Positions 16,790 through 26,141 of a DNA stretch of 64,000 nt are shown here, in pieces. The stretch covers positions 1 to 64,000 of the forward strand of contig NZ_JAKEDV010000010.1 in assembly GCF_021462505.1 (NCBI RefSeq), given 5' to 3'. The notes beneath the pieces are model-generated. The model saw nothing but the letters and a program-made list of their open reading frames with translations, ran no database searches and was not told the origin of the DNA. Origin of the DNA: Thermus brockianus (GTDB lineage: Bacteria; Deinococcota; Deinococci; Deinococcales; Thermaceae). Made by a program: the position numbers and the translations under genes. Every line of letters starts with the position of its first letter. Within the stretch, counting starts at the first letter, position 1.

Positions 16790-17819
16790 ACGCCACCACC
16801 GCAAGCGGGATGGCCGGGAGCTCATCCTCTACGGCCTAAGCCCTTTGGAGGAGGCGCCCTTGCCGGAGGGGGAGGAGGCCTTTCACGCCGCGCCCCACCT
16901 CCGCTACCACCCCTTGCGGAAGGAGTGGGTGGTCTACGCCGCCCACCGCCAGGAGCGCACCTTCCTTCCCCCCAAGGAGCACTGCCCCTTGTGCCCGAGC
17001 CGGGAAGGGGCCTTCCCCACGGAGATCCCTTTTGCCCGCTTCCAGGTGGCGGTCTTTGAGAACCGCTTCCCCGCCCTGGTCCCATCCCCGCCGCCCCCAC
17101 CCTCGGGCCTCCCCGTGGCCACGGAGGCCGCCCGGGGCCGGTGCGAGGTGGTGGTCTACACGCCCCTGCACACGGGAAGCCTGGCCACCCTTTCCGAGGA
17201 GGAAAGGCTTCTTCTGGCCTGGGTGTGGCGGGACCGGTACCAGGCCCTCTATAGCCTCCCGGGGGTGCGCTTCGTCATGCCTTTTGAGAACCGGGGGGAG
17301 GCGGTGGGGGTGACCCTGCACCACCCCCACGGGCAGATCTACGCCTACCCCTTTGTGCCGCCCCTTTTGGAGCGGGAAAGCGCGGCTTTCCGCGAGCGGC
17401 CCGTGCTCCTAGAGCTTTTCCCGGGCCTCGAGGCCTACCGGGTGGACGAAGAGGAGGGCTTCTTGGCCTTTGTCCCTCCCTTCGCCCGCTACCCCTACGA
17501 GGTCTGGGTCGCCCCCCGGGAACGGCACCCAGGCCCCTGGACGTTTTCGGAGGCGGAGATGGCAGCCTTCGCCCGGCTTCTCGGCCGGGTGGTGGCCCGG
17601 TACGATGCCCTTTTCGGCGAACCCTTCCCTTACGTGATGGTCTTCCACGCTGCCCCCTTGGGGGAGGAGCGCACCTTCCACTTCCACGTGGAGTTCTACC
17701 CCCCCAAGCGCACCCAGGACAAGCTCAAGTTCCTGGCGGGCACGGAGCTTGGGGCGGGTACCTTCGTGGTGGACGCCCTTCCGGAGGAAACGGCGAAGCG
17801 GCTTAGGGAGGCGTTATGA
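16773..17819 (+). CDS. galT: Galactose-1-phosphate uridylyltransferase
   Basis: GalT exchanges UMP between UDP-glucose and galactose 1-phosphate in the Leloir pathway. The 348-residue product has the nucleophilic HHPHGQIYAY motif (His-x-His) and a CPLC zinc motif at about residues 71-74. The C-terminal FHFHVEFYPP block is also present. The ATG at 16773 overlaps the alpha-galactosidase end by 17 bases. No galactokinase or epimerase gene is visible in the window. From about here rightwards the DNA becomes more GC-biased than the transporter and galactosidase genes. Confidence 0.94.
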   Translation: MPPFFKRHHRKRDGRELILYGLSPLEEAPLPEGEEAFHAAPHLRYHPLRKEWVVYAAHRQERTFLPPKEHCPLCPSREGAFPTEIPFARFQVAVFENRFPALVPSPPPPPSGLPVATEAARGRCEVVVYTPLHTGSLATLSEEERLLLAWVWRDRYQALYSLPGVRFVMPFENRGEAVGVTLHHPHGQIYAYPFVPPLLERESAAFRERPVLLELFPGLEAYRVDEEEGFLAFVPPFARYPYEVWVAPRERHPGPWTFSEAEMAAFARLLGRVVARYDALFGEPFPYVMVFHAAPLGEERTFHFHVEFYPPKRTQDKLKFLAGTELGAGTFVVDALPEETAKRLREAL

Positions 17820-19303
17820 AATACCTTTTGGCCCTAGACCAAGGCACCACGTCCAGCCGGGCCATTCTCTTCACCCTGGAGGGGGAGGTGGTGGCCCTGG
17901 CGCAGCGGGCTTTCGCCCAGCACTACCCGGAGCCGGGCTGGGTGGAGCACGACCCCTGGGAGATCTGGGAGAGCCAGCTTTGGGCGGCGAGGGAGGCCCT
18001 GCGCCGGGCGGGGGTGGGGCCTGAGGCGGTGCTGGCCTTGGGCATCGCCAACCAGCGGGAGACCACCTTGGTGTGGGAAAGGGATACGGGGCGGCCCCTC
18101 CACAACGCCATCGTCTGGCAGGACCGCAGGACCGCTTCCCTTTGCGAGGCCCTGCGGGGGCGGGGCCTGGAGGGGCTTTTCCGGGCGCGCACGGGGCTCC
18201 TTCTGGACCCCTACTTCTCCGCCACCAAGCTCCTTTGGCTTTTGGAGCACGTGCCTGGGCTGAGGGAGCGGGCGGAAAGGGGAGAGGTGTGCTTCGGCAC
18301 CGTGGACACCTGGCTCCTTTGGAACCTCACGGGGGGCAGGGTGCACGCCACCGACCCCACCAACGCCAGCCGGACCCTCCTCTTTAACGTGGAAACCCTC
18401 ACCTGGGACGAGGAGCTTCTCGCCGCCTTGGGCATCCCAAGGGCCCTCCTCCCCGAGGTGCGGCCCTCGGACGGGGACTTCGGGGAGACCCTTCCTGGGC
18501 TTTTGGGGGCCCCCATTCCCATCCGAGGGGTCCTTGGGGACCAGCAGGCGGCGCTTTTGGGGCAGGCGGCCTTGGGGGCGGGGGAGGGGAAGTGCACCTA
18601 CGGCACGGGGGCCTTCCTCCTCCTGAACACGGGGGAAAAGCCGGTCTTGGCCGAGGGGGGCCTCCTCACCACCCTGGCCTGGCACCTGGAGGGCAAGGCG
18701 GCCTACGCCCTGGAGGGGAGCGTCTTCGTGGCGGGGGCGGCGGTGGGGTGGCTTAGGGAGGTGGGCCTCCTTGGGGAAAGCCACGAGGTGGAGAGCCTAG
18801 CCCGGCAGGTGGAGGATGCGGGCGGGGTCTACTTCGTCCCCGCCTTCACGGGGCTTGGGGCCCCTTACTGGGACCCCTACGCCCGGGGGGCCATCCTGGG
18901 GCTTACCCGGGGGACGGGGCGGGCCCACCTGGTGCGGGCGGCCCTGGAGGGGGTGGCCTTCTCCGTGGGGGAGGTGGCCTGGGCCATGGCCAAGGCGGCG
19001 GGGCTTAGCCTGAAGGCCCTGAAGGCGGACGGGGGTATGGCGCAGAACGGCCTCTTCCTGGAGATCCAAGCGGACCTCCTGGGGGTGCCGGTGCTCCGGC
19101 CGAAGACCACGGAGACCACCGCCTTGGGGGCGGCCTTTGCGGCGGGGATCGGGGCGGGGGCGCTTTCCCTGCGGGACCTCCCCGCCCTTTGGCGGGAGGA
19201 GGCCCGGTTCCTGCCCCGGATGCCGGAGGCGAGGCGGGAGGCCCTGTACCGGGGCTGGCGGCGGGCGGTGGAGCGGGCCAGGGGCTGGGCCCAGGAGGGG
19301 TAG
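17816..19303 (+). CDS. glpK: Glycerol kinase
   Basis: GlpK phosphorylates glycerol to sn-glycerol 3-phosphate. The 495-residue product has LALDQGTTSSRAILF at the start, NQRETTLVWERDTGRPLHNAIVWQDRR, LGDQQAALLGQ and KCTYGTGAFLLLNTG, all hallmarks of the FGGY glycerol kinases. The ATG overlaps the galT stop (ATGA), so it is fused transcriptionally and translationally to the galactoside genes. No glycerol facilitator gene follows, which suggests the glycerol arises inside the cell. Confidence 0.96.
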   Translation: MKYLLALDQGTTSSRAILFTLEGEVVALAQRAFAQHYPEPGWVEHDPWEIWESQLWAAREALRRAGVGPEAVLALGIANQRETTLVWERDTGRPLHNAIVWQDRRTASLCEALRGRGLEGLFRARTGLLLDPYFSATKLLWLLEHVPGLRERAERGEVCFGTVDTWLLWNLTGGRVHATDPTNASRTLLFNVETLTWDEELLAALGIPRALLPEVRPSDGDFGETLPGLLGAPIPIRGVLGDQQAALLGQAALGAGEGKCTYGTGAFLLLNTGEKPVLAEGGLLTTLAWHLEGKAAYALEGSVFVAGAAVGWLREVGLLGESHEVESLARQVEDAGGVYFVPAFTGLGAPYWDPYARGAILGLTRGTGRAHLVRAALEGVAFSVGEVAWAMAKAAGLSLKALKADGGMAQNGLFLEIQADLLGVPVLRPKTTETTALGAAFAAGIGAGALSLRDLPALWREEARFLPRMPEARREALYRGWRRAVERARGWAQEG

Positions 19304-20836
19304 GTGGACCGGGAAGCCCTGTGGGAACGGCTTAAGGAGCCGTGGGACCTCCTGGTCCTGGGGGGTGGGGCCACGGGGGCGGGGGTCCTGTGGGAGGCCA
19401 CCCTGAGGGGGCTCAAGGCGGCCTTGGTGGAGGCCCGGGACTTCGCCTCGGGAACCAGCAGCCGCTCCACCAAGCTCCTCCACGGGGGGGTGCGCTACCT
19501 GGAACTCGCCCTGAGGCGCCTGGACGGACGGCAACTGAAGCTGGTGACGGAGGCCCTTCGGGAGCGCAAGGTGGTGATGGACCTGGCCCCCCACCTGGCC
19601 CACCCCCTCCCCCTCCTCACCCCCCTCTTCCGCCCCCTGGAGCTCCCCTACTACGGGACGGGCCTCCTCCTCTACGACCTCTTCTCGGGGAAGCGGCGCC
19701 TTGGGCCCACCCGCTACCTCCCCCCCAAGGAGGTGGCCGGGCTCTTCCCCGGCCTCCCCAAGACCCTGGGGGGGATCCTCTACTGGGACGGCCAGTTCCA
19801 GGACCACCGCCTCCTCCTCGCCCTCCTCCGCTCCGCCCTAAGGCGGGGTGCCCTGGCCCTGAACCACGCGGAGGCCCACGCCTTCCTCCTCAAGGGGGGC
19901 AGGGTGGCGGGGGCGGTGGTCAAGGACCGCCTCACGGGCAGGGAGGTGGAGGTCTACGCCAAGGCGGTGGTGAACGCCACGGGTCCCTTCACCGACGCTA
20001 CCCGCCGCCTCCTGGACCCCCACCTGCCCCCCCTCCTCACCCCCTCCAGCGGGGCCCACCTGGTCCTGGACTACCCCCTCAAGACGGGCCTCCTCATCCC
20101 CAGGACCCGGGACGGCCGCGTCCTCTTCCTCCTGCCCTACCGGGGGAAGGCCCTCTTGGGCACCACCGACCTGCCCGCCGAGGCCACCTTCTGCCCCCTG
20201 CCCCGGGAGGAGGAGGTGGCCTACCTCCTGGAGGAGGTAAGGCCTTACCTGGGGGACCTCTCCCCCTATATCCGGGCGGTCTGGTCCGGGCTCAGGCCCC
20301 TGGTGGGGCGGGGGGAGACCCGGCTCTTGGTGCGGGACCACCTCATCGCCGAGGAGAGGGGGCTTTACACCCTCACGGGGGGCAAGTGGACCACCTTCCG
20401 CCTCATGGCCCAGGACCTCGTGGACCGGTTGGACTGGGACCTGGGCCTCGGGCTTCCCCCCTCCACCTCCCACGCCACCCCCCTCCTGGGGGCGGGGCCC
20501 AAGCCCTCCTTGGACCTCCCCGAGGGGGTGGCGGAACACCTCTACGCCACCTACGGCACAGAGGCGGGGGAGGTGGCGGCCTTGGGGGATAGGCCCCTCC
20601 TGCCTGGCCTCCCTTACCTGGAGGGGGAGGTGGTCCACGCCGTGCGCAAGGAGTTGGCCCAGAAGCCCCTGGACGTGCTCGCCCGGCGGATGGGCTTGGC
20701 CCTTTTGGACCAGGAGGCGGCGCAACAGGCCCTGCCCCGGGTGGTGGCCCTCATGGCCCCCCTCCTGGGCTGGGACGAAGGGAGGGCCCGGGCGGAGCTG
20801 GAGGAGGCCCGGGCCGCCCTCCCGGGGCTTTGCTAG
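19304..20836 (+). CDS. glpD: Aerobic glycerol-3-phosphate dehydrogenase (FAD)
   Basis: The 510-residue product oxidises glycerol 3-phosphate to dihydroxyacetone phosphate and passes electrons to menaquinone. It has the FAD-binding [46 protein letters not shown]-terminus in several conserved blocks and [11 protein letters not shown] near residue 363. A C-terminal GlpD helical domain follows. The GTG start directly follows the glpK stop, with AGGAGGGG in the end of glpK as ribosome-binding site. Its stop overlaps that of the convergent ftsH by four bases. Confidence 0.95.
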   Translation: MDREALWERLKEPWDLLVLGGGATGAGVLWEATLRGLKAALVEARDFASGTSSRSTKLLHGGVRYLELALRRLDGRQLKLVTEALRERKVVMDLAPHLAHPLPLLTPLFRPLELPYYGTGLLLYDLFSGKRRLGPTRYLPPKEVAGLFPGLPKTLGGILYWDGQFQDHRLLLALLRSALRRGALALNHAEAHAFLLKGGRVAGAVVKDRLTGREVEVYAKAVVNATGPFTDATRRLLDPHLPPLLTPSSGAHLVLDYPLKTGLLIPRTRDGRVLFLLPYRGKALLGTTDLPAEATFCPLPREEEVAYLLEEVRPYLGDLSPYIRAVWSGLRPLVGRGETRLLVRDHLIAEERGLYTLTGGKWTTFRLMAQDLVDRLDWDLGLGLPPSTSHATPLLGAGPKPSLDLPEGVAEHLYATYGTEAGEVAALGDRPLLPGLPYLEGEVVHAVRKELAQKPLDVLARRMGLALLDQEAAQQALPRVVALMAPLLGWDEGRARAELEEARAALPGLC

Positions 20837-22683
20837 CCCTCCTCCGCCCGTTGCACCGCCTGCGTTTCCCGCAGGATGGCCCGCACCCTTTCCCCGGGGA
20901 TGGTCTCCTCCCGGAGGAGTTCTTCCGCCAGGCGGTGCATGGCCTCGGCGTGGGCCAGGAGGACCTCCCGGGCCCGGGCGTAGGCTTCGTCCAGGATCTT
21001 CCGGATGTCCTGGTCAATGAGGCGGGCGGTTTCCTCGGAGTGGTCTTTCTTTTTGGCGATCTCCTCGCCCAGGAAGATGGGGCCGGAGTCCGAGCCCCAG
21101 GCGATGTTCTTGAAGTGCTCCCCCATACCCCAGTCCAGGACCATGCGCTTGGCGATCTGGGTGGCCCGCTTGAAGTCGTCCTGGGCGCCGGTGGTCACGG
21201 TGCCGGTGAAAAGCTCCTCCGCCACCCGGCCCGCCATGAGGACGGAAAGCTCGTCCATGAGGTGCTCCCGAGAAACCAGGACCCGTTCTTCCGGCTTGCT
21301 CCACCGGGCTCCCAGGGCCATGCCCCGGGGGACGATGGACACCTTTTCCGTCTTGTCGGCGTGGGGCAGGACCTCGCCCACCACGGCGTGGCCCGCCTCG
21401 TGGTAGGCCACGGCCCGCTTCTCCTCGGGGGAAAGCTTGAGGGCGGGGCGCTCCAGGCCCAGGACGATCTTGTCCAGGGCCTTGAGGAAGTGCTCCTTGC
21501 GGATTTTCTTTTCCCCGTCCCGGGCGGCGAGGAGGGCCGCCTCGTTCACCAGGTTCTTGAGGTCGGCCCCGGAGAAGCCGGGGGTGAGGTGGGCGAGCTC
21601 CAGGGCGTCCACGTCCTCGGCGATGGGCTTGCCCCGCATGTGCACCAGGAGGATGTCCTTCCGCTCCTCCAAGGAGGGGAGGCCCACCACCACCTGGCGG
21701 TCAAAGCGCCCGGGGCGGAGGAGGGCGGGGTCCAGGATGTCGGGGCGGTTGGTGGCGGCGAGGACGATGACGGAGGTGTCCTTCTCAAAGCCGTCCATCT
21801 CGGAAAGGATTTGGTTCAGGGTCTGCTCCCTTTCGTCGTGGCCGCCCCCGATGCCGGCCCCCCGTTTGCGGCCGATGGAGTCTAGCTCGTCAATGAAGAT
21901 GATGCTGGGGGCGTTGCGGCGGGCGTCCTCAAAGAGGCTCCGCACCCGGCTTGCCCCCACCCCCACGAACATCTCCATGAACTCGCTGGCGGAAACGGAG
22001 AAGAAGGGCACCCCTGCCTCCCCCGCCACCGCCCGGGCCAGAAGGGTTTTGCCCGTGCCCGGGGGGCCTACCAGGAGGACGCCTTTGGGGATCTCCGCCC
22101 CCAACTCCAGGTACTTCTTGGGGTTTTTGAGGAAGTCCACCACCTCCATCAGTTCGCGCTTGGCCTCCTCGTGCCCGGCCACGTCCTTGAAGGTGGTGTT
22201 GACCTTCCGCTCCTTGCCGTAGAGCTTGGCCCGGCTTTGGCCGAACTGCATCACCTGGCCGGCCCCGCCCTGGGCCCGCATGAAGAAGAACCAGAAGAAG
22301 AGGATGAGGAGGAGGGTGGGCCCCACGTAGAGGAGGAGCTGGGGCCAGAAGGAGGGGGTCTTGGTGACCACCCGGACCCCGTTTTCCTCCAGGAAGCGCA
22401 AGAGCTCGGGGTCCGCCACCTGGACGGGGGGCAGGGGCACCTGGAAGCGGCGGGCCACCTGGGTGCCTCCTTGGGGGGTGGGGAAGCGCTCGGGTTCTTT
22501 GAGTGTGCCCAGGAGGCGGGTTTCCTCCAGGGTGACCTCGGCCACCTTGCCCTGGCGCACCAGTTCCCGGAAGCCGGTGTAGGAGAGGGTGGGGGCGGGG
22601 GGGCCGGTGAAGGCGGTGTAGGCCAAGTAGCCTAAGAGGAGCAGGAAGATTAGGGTGAAAGGGTTCAAGCGTTGCGGCAACAT
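20833..22683 (-). CDS. ftsH: ATP-dependent zinc metalloprotease FtsH
   Basis: This membrane AAA+ protease degrades misfolded membrane and regulatory proteins. The 616-residue product has membrane segments at about 9-26 and 114-136, Walker A GPPGTGKT at 206-213, [11 protein letters not shown] (Walker B), the second region of homology [19 protein letters not shown], and the zinc site HEAGH at 428-432. The ATG is preceded by GGGAGG. TACCAT at 22700-22705 on the minus strand is a candidate -10. Confidence 0.97.
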   Translation of the reverse strand: MLPQRLNPFTLIFLLLLGYLAYTAFTGPPAPTLSYTGFRELVRQGKVAEVTLEETRLLGTLKEPERFPTPQGGTQVARRFQVPLPPVQVADPELLRFLEENGVRVVTKTPSFWPQLLLYVGPTLLLILFFWFFFMRAQGGAGQVMQFGQSRAKLYGKERKVNTTFKDVAGHEEAKRELMEVVDFLKNPKKYLELGAEIPKGVLLVGPPGTGKTLLARAVAGEAGVPFFSVSASEFMEMFVGVGASRVRSLFEDARRNAPSIIFIDELDSIGRKRGAGIGGGHDEREQTLNQILSEMDGFEKDTSVIVLAATNRPDILDPALLRPGRFDRQVVVGLPSLEERKDILLVHMRGKPIAEDVDALELAHLTPGFSGADLKNLVNEAALLAARDGEKKIRKEHFLKALDKIVLGLERPALKLSPEEKRAVAYHEAGHAVVGEVLPHADKTEKVSIVPRGMALGARWSKPEERVLVSREHLMDELSVLMAGRVAEELFTGTVTTGAQDDFKRATQIAKRMVLDWGMGEHFKNIAWGSDSGPIFLGEEIAKKKDHSEETARLIDQDIRKILDEAYARAREVLLAHAEAMHRLAEELLREETIPGERVRAILRETQAVQRAEEG

Positions 22684-22739
22684 CTACCTCCCTTGCCCTA
22701 TGGTAGCGCCTTACCGGGTGAGAGGACTGAAGGCTGTGG

Positions 22740-22745
22740 TATCCT
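22740..22745 (+). promoter_or_regulatory. -10-like TATCCT, 9 bases before the TPR gene start
   Basis: TATCCT is followed by nine bases and then the ATG at 22755, with no Shine-Dalgarno sequence between. This fits a very short or absent 5' leader. No clear -35 is seen. Confidence 0.4.
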
Positions 22746-22754
22746 CTAGCGGCG

Positions 22755-24110
22755 ATGAGGGGGGTCCTCGAGGCCCTGCACCAGGGGGACTACGACACCG
22801 CCATAGAGCGCCTTACCCGCAAGGCCCTCTTCGGCTCCAAGGAGGAGGCCCGGGAGGCCCTCCTGCTCCTCGCCGAGGTGCATAGCCTCTATGGGGAGGA
22901 GGGGCTGGAGCGGGCCCACCAGGCCCTGGAGGAGGCCTATGAGCTTGGGGGGTTGGAGTTTAACCCCCTCTACCGGGCCCTCTTGGCGGAGCTTTTGGCC
23001 CTGGAGGGCCGAAGCGAGCGGGAAGTCCTTCCCCTTCTCCTCCCCACGGGGGATCCCCGGGCCCTCTACCACCAGGCCCAGGCCCTCTTTTACCTAGGCC
23101 GCTTTGAGGAGGTTCTTGGGACGCTTAAGGAGGGGCTTCCCGCCTTTTTGGCCTGGCGGGCGGAGGCCCTTAAGGGGAGGGCTTTGGAGCGGCTTGGCCG
23201 CCACCGGGAGGCGGCCATGGCCTACGAGCGGGGGGCGGAGCTCGCCCTGGGGCTTGAGCGCTACTGGCTCCTCCTGGACGCCGCCGCCATGTGGGTGGAG
23301 GCGGGGGAGGGGGAAAGGGCCCTCCTCGCCTTGGAGGAAGCGAGGGAGGAGGTGGGGGAGATGGAAGGCGCCGAAGACGCCGCCACCCGCCACTACCTCC
23401 TGGCCCGGGCCCATCTCCTCCTGGAAAACCCCAACCGCGCCCTCGAGGAGGTGCAGGAGGCCCTGAGGAGGGAGGAGGAAAGCGGCCACAAGGCCTACGG
23501 CACCCCTCTCCTCCTCGGCCAGGCCCTCCTGCGCCTAGGCCGCTACCCGGAGGCCATGGCCGCCTTTCAGGAGGCCCTGGCGAGGGCCCAAGGGGAGGAG
23601 CGCCCCTATGTCCTCCACGAGATGGGGGTGGCGGCCTTGGACCAGGGGGCCTACCTGGAGGCGGAGGAGTACCTCCGGCGCTTGGTGGAAGAGGAGGGCT
23701 ACCCTTACCGGGCCCAGGCCCTGGCGGACCTGGCGGAGGCCCTTTACCGCCAAGGGCGTTACCAGGAGGCGGAAAGCGTGGCCAAGGAGGCCATGGCCCA
23801 GGGGGCGGAGGCGGCGGGGGAGCTCATCCTGGGCCACGTGGCCTACGACCTCATGCACCTGGAGGAGGCCTTGGCCCACTACCGCAAGGCGGCGGAGCTT
23901 TCCGAGGAGGGAAGCCGGGAGTGGGTGGGGGCCCAGGAGATGGTGGTGGATACCCTGGCCCAGTTGGGCTACCGCTCCCCCGAGGAGATCCTGGCCCGCG
24001 CCGAGGCGGTGCTTCCCCATGTCCACCCTGCCGACGAGTGGCACCAGGCCCTCCTCGCCTACCGGGAGCGGGCGGAGGCCATCCTGCGCCAGGGCAGGCG
24101 GCCCAACTAG
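22755..24110 (+). CDS. Tetratricopeptide-repeat protein, function unknown
   Basis: The 451-residue product is built almost entirely of TPR-like helical hairpins. Examples are GDYDTAIERLTRKALF, LGRHREAAMAYERGAEL, LGRYPEAMAAFQEALARA and QGRYQEAESVAKEAMAQG. TPR solenoids bind partner proteins. There is no signal peptide or membrane segment, so it is probably cytoplasmic. It lies between ftsH (divergent) and a DUF4388 protein gene (convergent, stops overlapping by four bases), which gives no firm clue to its partner. Confidence 0.75.
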   Translation: MRGVLEALHQGDYDTAIERLTRKALFGSKEEAREALLLLAEVHSLYGEEGLERAHQALEEAYELGGLEFNPLYRALLAELLALEGRSEREVLPLLLPTGDPRALYHQAQALFYLGRFEEVLGTLKEGLPAFLAWRAEALKGRALERLGRHREAAMAYERGAELALGLERYWLLLDAAAMWVEAGEGERALLALEEAREEVGEMEGAEDAATRHYLLARAHLLLENPNRALEEVQEALRREEESGHKAYGTPLLLGQALLRLGRYPEAMAAFQEALARAQGEERPYVLHEMGVAALDQGAYLEAEEYLRRLVEEEGYPYRAQALADLAEALYRQGRYQEAESVAKEAMAQGAEAAGELILGHVAYDLMHLEEALAHYRKAAELSEEGSREWVGAQEMVVDTLAQLGYRSPEEILARAEAVLPHVHPADEWHQALLAYRERAEAILRQGRRPN

Positions 24111-25138
24111 CCCCGCCGCAGGGGGCTTAGGGCCTTAAGCACCTCCTGGGCCCGAAGGGGCTTGGGCAGGTGGAGGACCCTTAGGGGGCGGAAGAGGAGG
24201 CCTGGGGGCGTTTCGCTCACCAGGTACAAGGAGGCCAGTTTCCCTTCGGGGTGGGCCCGGATTTTGCGGACCCACTCCAGGGCTTTCTCCCCTTGCAGGA
24301 TGACGCCCTTGGGCCTTTCCTTGAGGAGCCTCAGGGCCATCTCCAGGTCCTTGGCCAGGAGGACGCGGAAGCGGTGGGCCTCGAGGAGGTACAAAAGGAG
24401 CCTCCGCACCACCCCGCTCTCCGAAAGGATGAGGACCAAGGGGTCCTCCGCCAGGAGGGTGGAGGGGCGGACCAGGCCCCGGCTTTTGAGCTCAAAGAGG
24501 AGGTGGTACACCGCTTCTTCCGGCAGGCCCGAAAGGAGGGCCACGCTCCGCGCCCGGCGCACCCCGTCCAGGTGCTCCAACACCGCCCAGGCCTCGGGGG
24601 AAAGGGGGTGGCGGGTGGGGTCTTCCACCAGGTGGAGCACCTCGTCCGGGTCCACCTGGCCCCGGCGCCACTCGTCCAGGCGCCTCGCCGCCTCCATGAG
24701 GGCGGCGTCCGTGTCCAGGGTGTGGGGCAGGGCCACCTGGCTCCCCTCCGTGAGGGGTTCGGCCAAGATCTCCCCCTCCCTTTCCCCCAGGAGGGTGGCC
24801 AAGGCCTCCAGGACCTGGGCCTCCAGGGCCTCCCGTAGCTCCTCCTCCCCGATGAGGCCAAGCTCCAGGGCCAAGGCCCCTAAGGGGGTGCCGGGGTTCT
24901 CCCGGCCCTGGCGCTCCACCAGGGCCTGCACCTCCTCCAGGCTCAGGTGGCCGAGGCGCACCAGGTACTCCCCCAGGTGGGGCCCGGGCTCCGTGCGGGC
25001 GTAGAGGATGCGCCCGCCTAGGAGGTGGACCCGGCCATAGATGCGCCCCTGGAAGGCCACCACGGCGCTTTTCCGCTGGGCGGCGAGGGCCTTTAGGAGC
25101 TCGCCCAGGTCCAGTTCCTCCAAGGTGGCCCGGATCAT
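24107..25138 (-). CDS. DUF4388 protein with MshEN-like repeats and a degenerate receiver domain
   Basis: The 343-residue product has three parts. Residues about 1-55 (LGELLKALAAQRKSAVVAF, GRVHLLGGRILYAR) fit DUF4388/PatA-type domains. Residues about 50-115 contain two copies of an LGxxLxxxGxxxxxxLxxxLxxQ-like pattern as in the N-terminal MshEN/GspE domain. Residues about 230-343 resemble a response-regulator receiver. The phospho-acceptor Asp is missing (GVILQGE in place of the usual DLVLLD) while the late LPKP lysine is kept. It follows ruvB on the same strand with one base between. A gliding, pilus or signalling role is possible; none is proven. Confidence 0.65.
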   Translation of the reverse strand: MIRATLEELDLGELLKALAAQRKSAVVAFQGRIYGRVHLLGGRILYARTEPGPHLGEYLVRLGHLSLEEVQALVERQGRENPGTPLGALALELGLIGEEELREALEAQVLEALATLLGEREGEILAEPLTEGSQVALPHTLDTDAALMEAARRLDEWRRGQVDPDEVLHLVEDPTRHPLSPEAWAVLEHLDGVRRARSVALLSGLPEEAVYHLLFELKSRGLVRPSTLLAEDPLVLILSESGVVRRLLLYLLEAHRFRVLLAKDLEMALRLLKERPKGVILQGEKALEWVRKIRAHPEGKLASLYLVSETPPGLLFRPLRVLHLPKPLRAQEVLKALSPLRRG

Positions 25139-25139
25139 G

Positions 25140-26117
25140 CTAGAGAAGGGGTTCCGCCGGCGGCGGAAAGCCCAGGTGGCGGTAGGCCCTTTCCGTGGCC
25201 ACCCGCCCCCTGGGGGTGCGCTTGAGGAGGCCCTGCTGGATGAGGTAGGGCTCGTGCACCTCCTCCAGGGTCCCGGGGTCCTCGGACACCGCCGTGGCCA
25301 GGGTGGCGAGGCCCACGGGGCCGCCGCCGAAGCGGAGGATGAGGGCCTCGAGGATCTCCCGGTCCCGCTTCTCCAGGCCGAGCTCGTCTAGCCCCAAGGT
25401 GGCCAGGGCCTCCTCGGCCCTTTCCCGGGTGATGACCCCTTCCCCCGCCACCTGGGCGAAGTCCCGCACCCTGCGGAAGAGCCGCTTGGCGATGCGCATG
25501 GTGCCCCGGCTCCGCTTGGCGATCTCTATGGCGGCCTCCTCGGCGATCTCCACCCCAAGGAGGCGGGCGTCCCGCTTGATCCCAAGGGCAAGCTCCTCCA
25601 GGCTGTAGTACTCCAGGTGCTCCACGATGCCGAAGCGGCTCCTAAGGGGCGGGGTGATGAGGCCGGGGCGGGTGGTGGCCCCGATGAGGGTGAAGCGGGG
25701 AAGCTCCAGGCGGATGGTCCTCGCCGCCGGCCCCTGGCCGATGACGATGTCCATCTTGAAGTCCTCCATGGCCGGGTAGAGGTGCTCCTCCGCCTGGCGG
25801 CTTAGGCGGTGGATCTCGTCAATGAAGAGGATATCCCCCTCCTCCAGGGAGTTGGCCAGGATGGCGGCCAGGTCCCCAGGCTTCTCAATGGCCGGCCCCG
25901 AGGTGATGCGCAGGTTCACCCCGAGCTCGTGGGCGATGACGTGGGCCAGGGTGGTTTTGCCGAGACCGGGGGGCCCAAAGAGGAGGAGGTGCTCCAGGGG
26001 CTCCCCCCGGGCCTTGGCGGCCTCGAGGTAGACCCTGAGCTTTCTCTTGAGCCTCTCCTGGCCGATGTATTCGTCCAGGGTCTTGGGCCTTAGGGCAAGG
26101 TCCGGGTAAACCTCCAC
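25140..26117 (-). CDS. ruvB: Holliday junction branch migration ATPase RuvB
   Basis: RuvB drives branch migration with RuvA during recombination. The 325-residue product has [16 protein letters not shown], Walker [10 protein letters not shown] at about 48-56, [29 protein letters not shown] (sensor and arginine finger) and the C-terminal winged helix [14 protein letters not shown]. It is very close to T. thermophilus RuvB as I recall it. The GTG start lies only 24 bases from the divergent panB GTG; TATCAT at 26126-26131 is eight bases upstream and suggests a leaderless mRNA. Confidence 0.96.
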   Translation of the reverse strand: MEVYPDLALRPKTLDEYIGQERLKRKLRVYLEAAKARGEPLEHLLLFGPPGLGKTTLAHVIAHELGVNLRITSGPAIEKPGDLAAILANSLEEGDILFIDEIHRLSRQAEEHLYPAMEDFKMDIVIGQGPAARTIRLELPRFTLIGATTRPGLITPPLRSRFGIVEHLEYYSLEELALGIKRDARLLGVEIAEEAAIEIAKRSRGTMRIAKRLFRRVRDFAQVAGEGVITRERAEEALATLGLDELGLEKRDREILEALILRFGGGPVGLATLATAVSEDPGTLEEVHEPYLIQQGLLKRTPRGRVATERAYRHLGFPPPAEPLL

Positions 26118-26125
26118 GCCCTTTC

Positions 26126-26135
26126 ATGATAGCCT
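26126..26135. promoter_or_regulatory. Overlapping divergent -10 elements between ruvB and panB
   Basis: The ten bases ATGATAGCCT hold TATCAT on the minus strand (26126-26131, 8 bases before the ruvB GTG) and TAGCCT on the plus strand (26130-26135, 6 bases before the panB GTG). The plus element is preceded by TGA, an extended -10. Both cannot be bound by polymerase at once. A near-identical module occurs at 59155-59164. Confidence 0.55.
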
Positions 26136-26141
26136 TTTCCC

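Noticed and set aside
19342-20592. A 416-codon Gly/Pro-rich frame inside glpD
   Set aside because: It is the plus-two frame of a real gene with extreme G/C third positions; the collagen-like composition is an artefact.
24107-26117. ruvB and the DUF4388 gene as a functional DNA-repair pair
   Set aside because: They are adjacent, but the second protein shows signalling-type domains and no DNA-repair motif; adjacency alone is weak.
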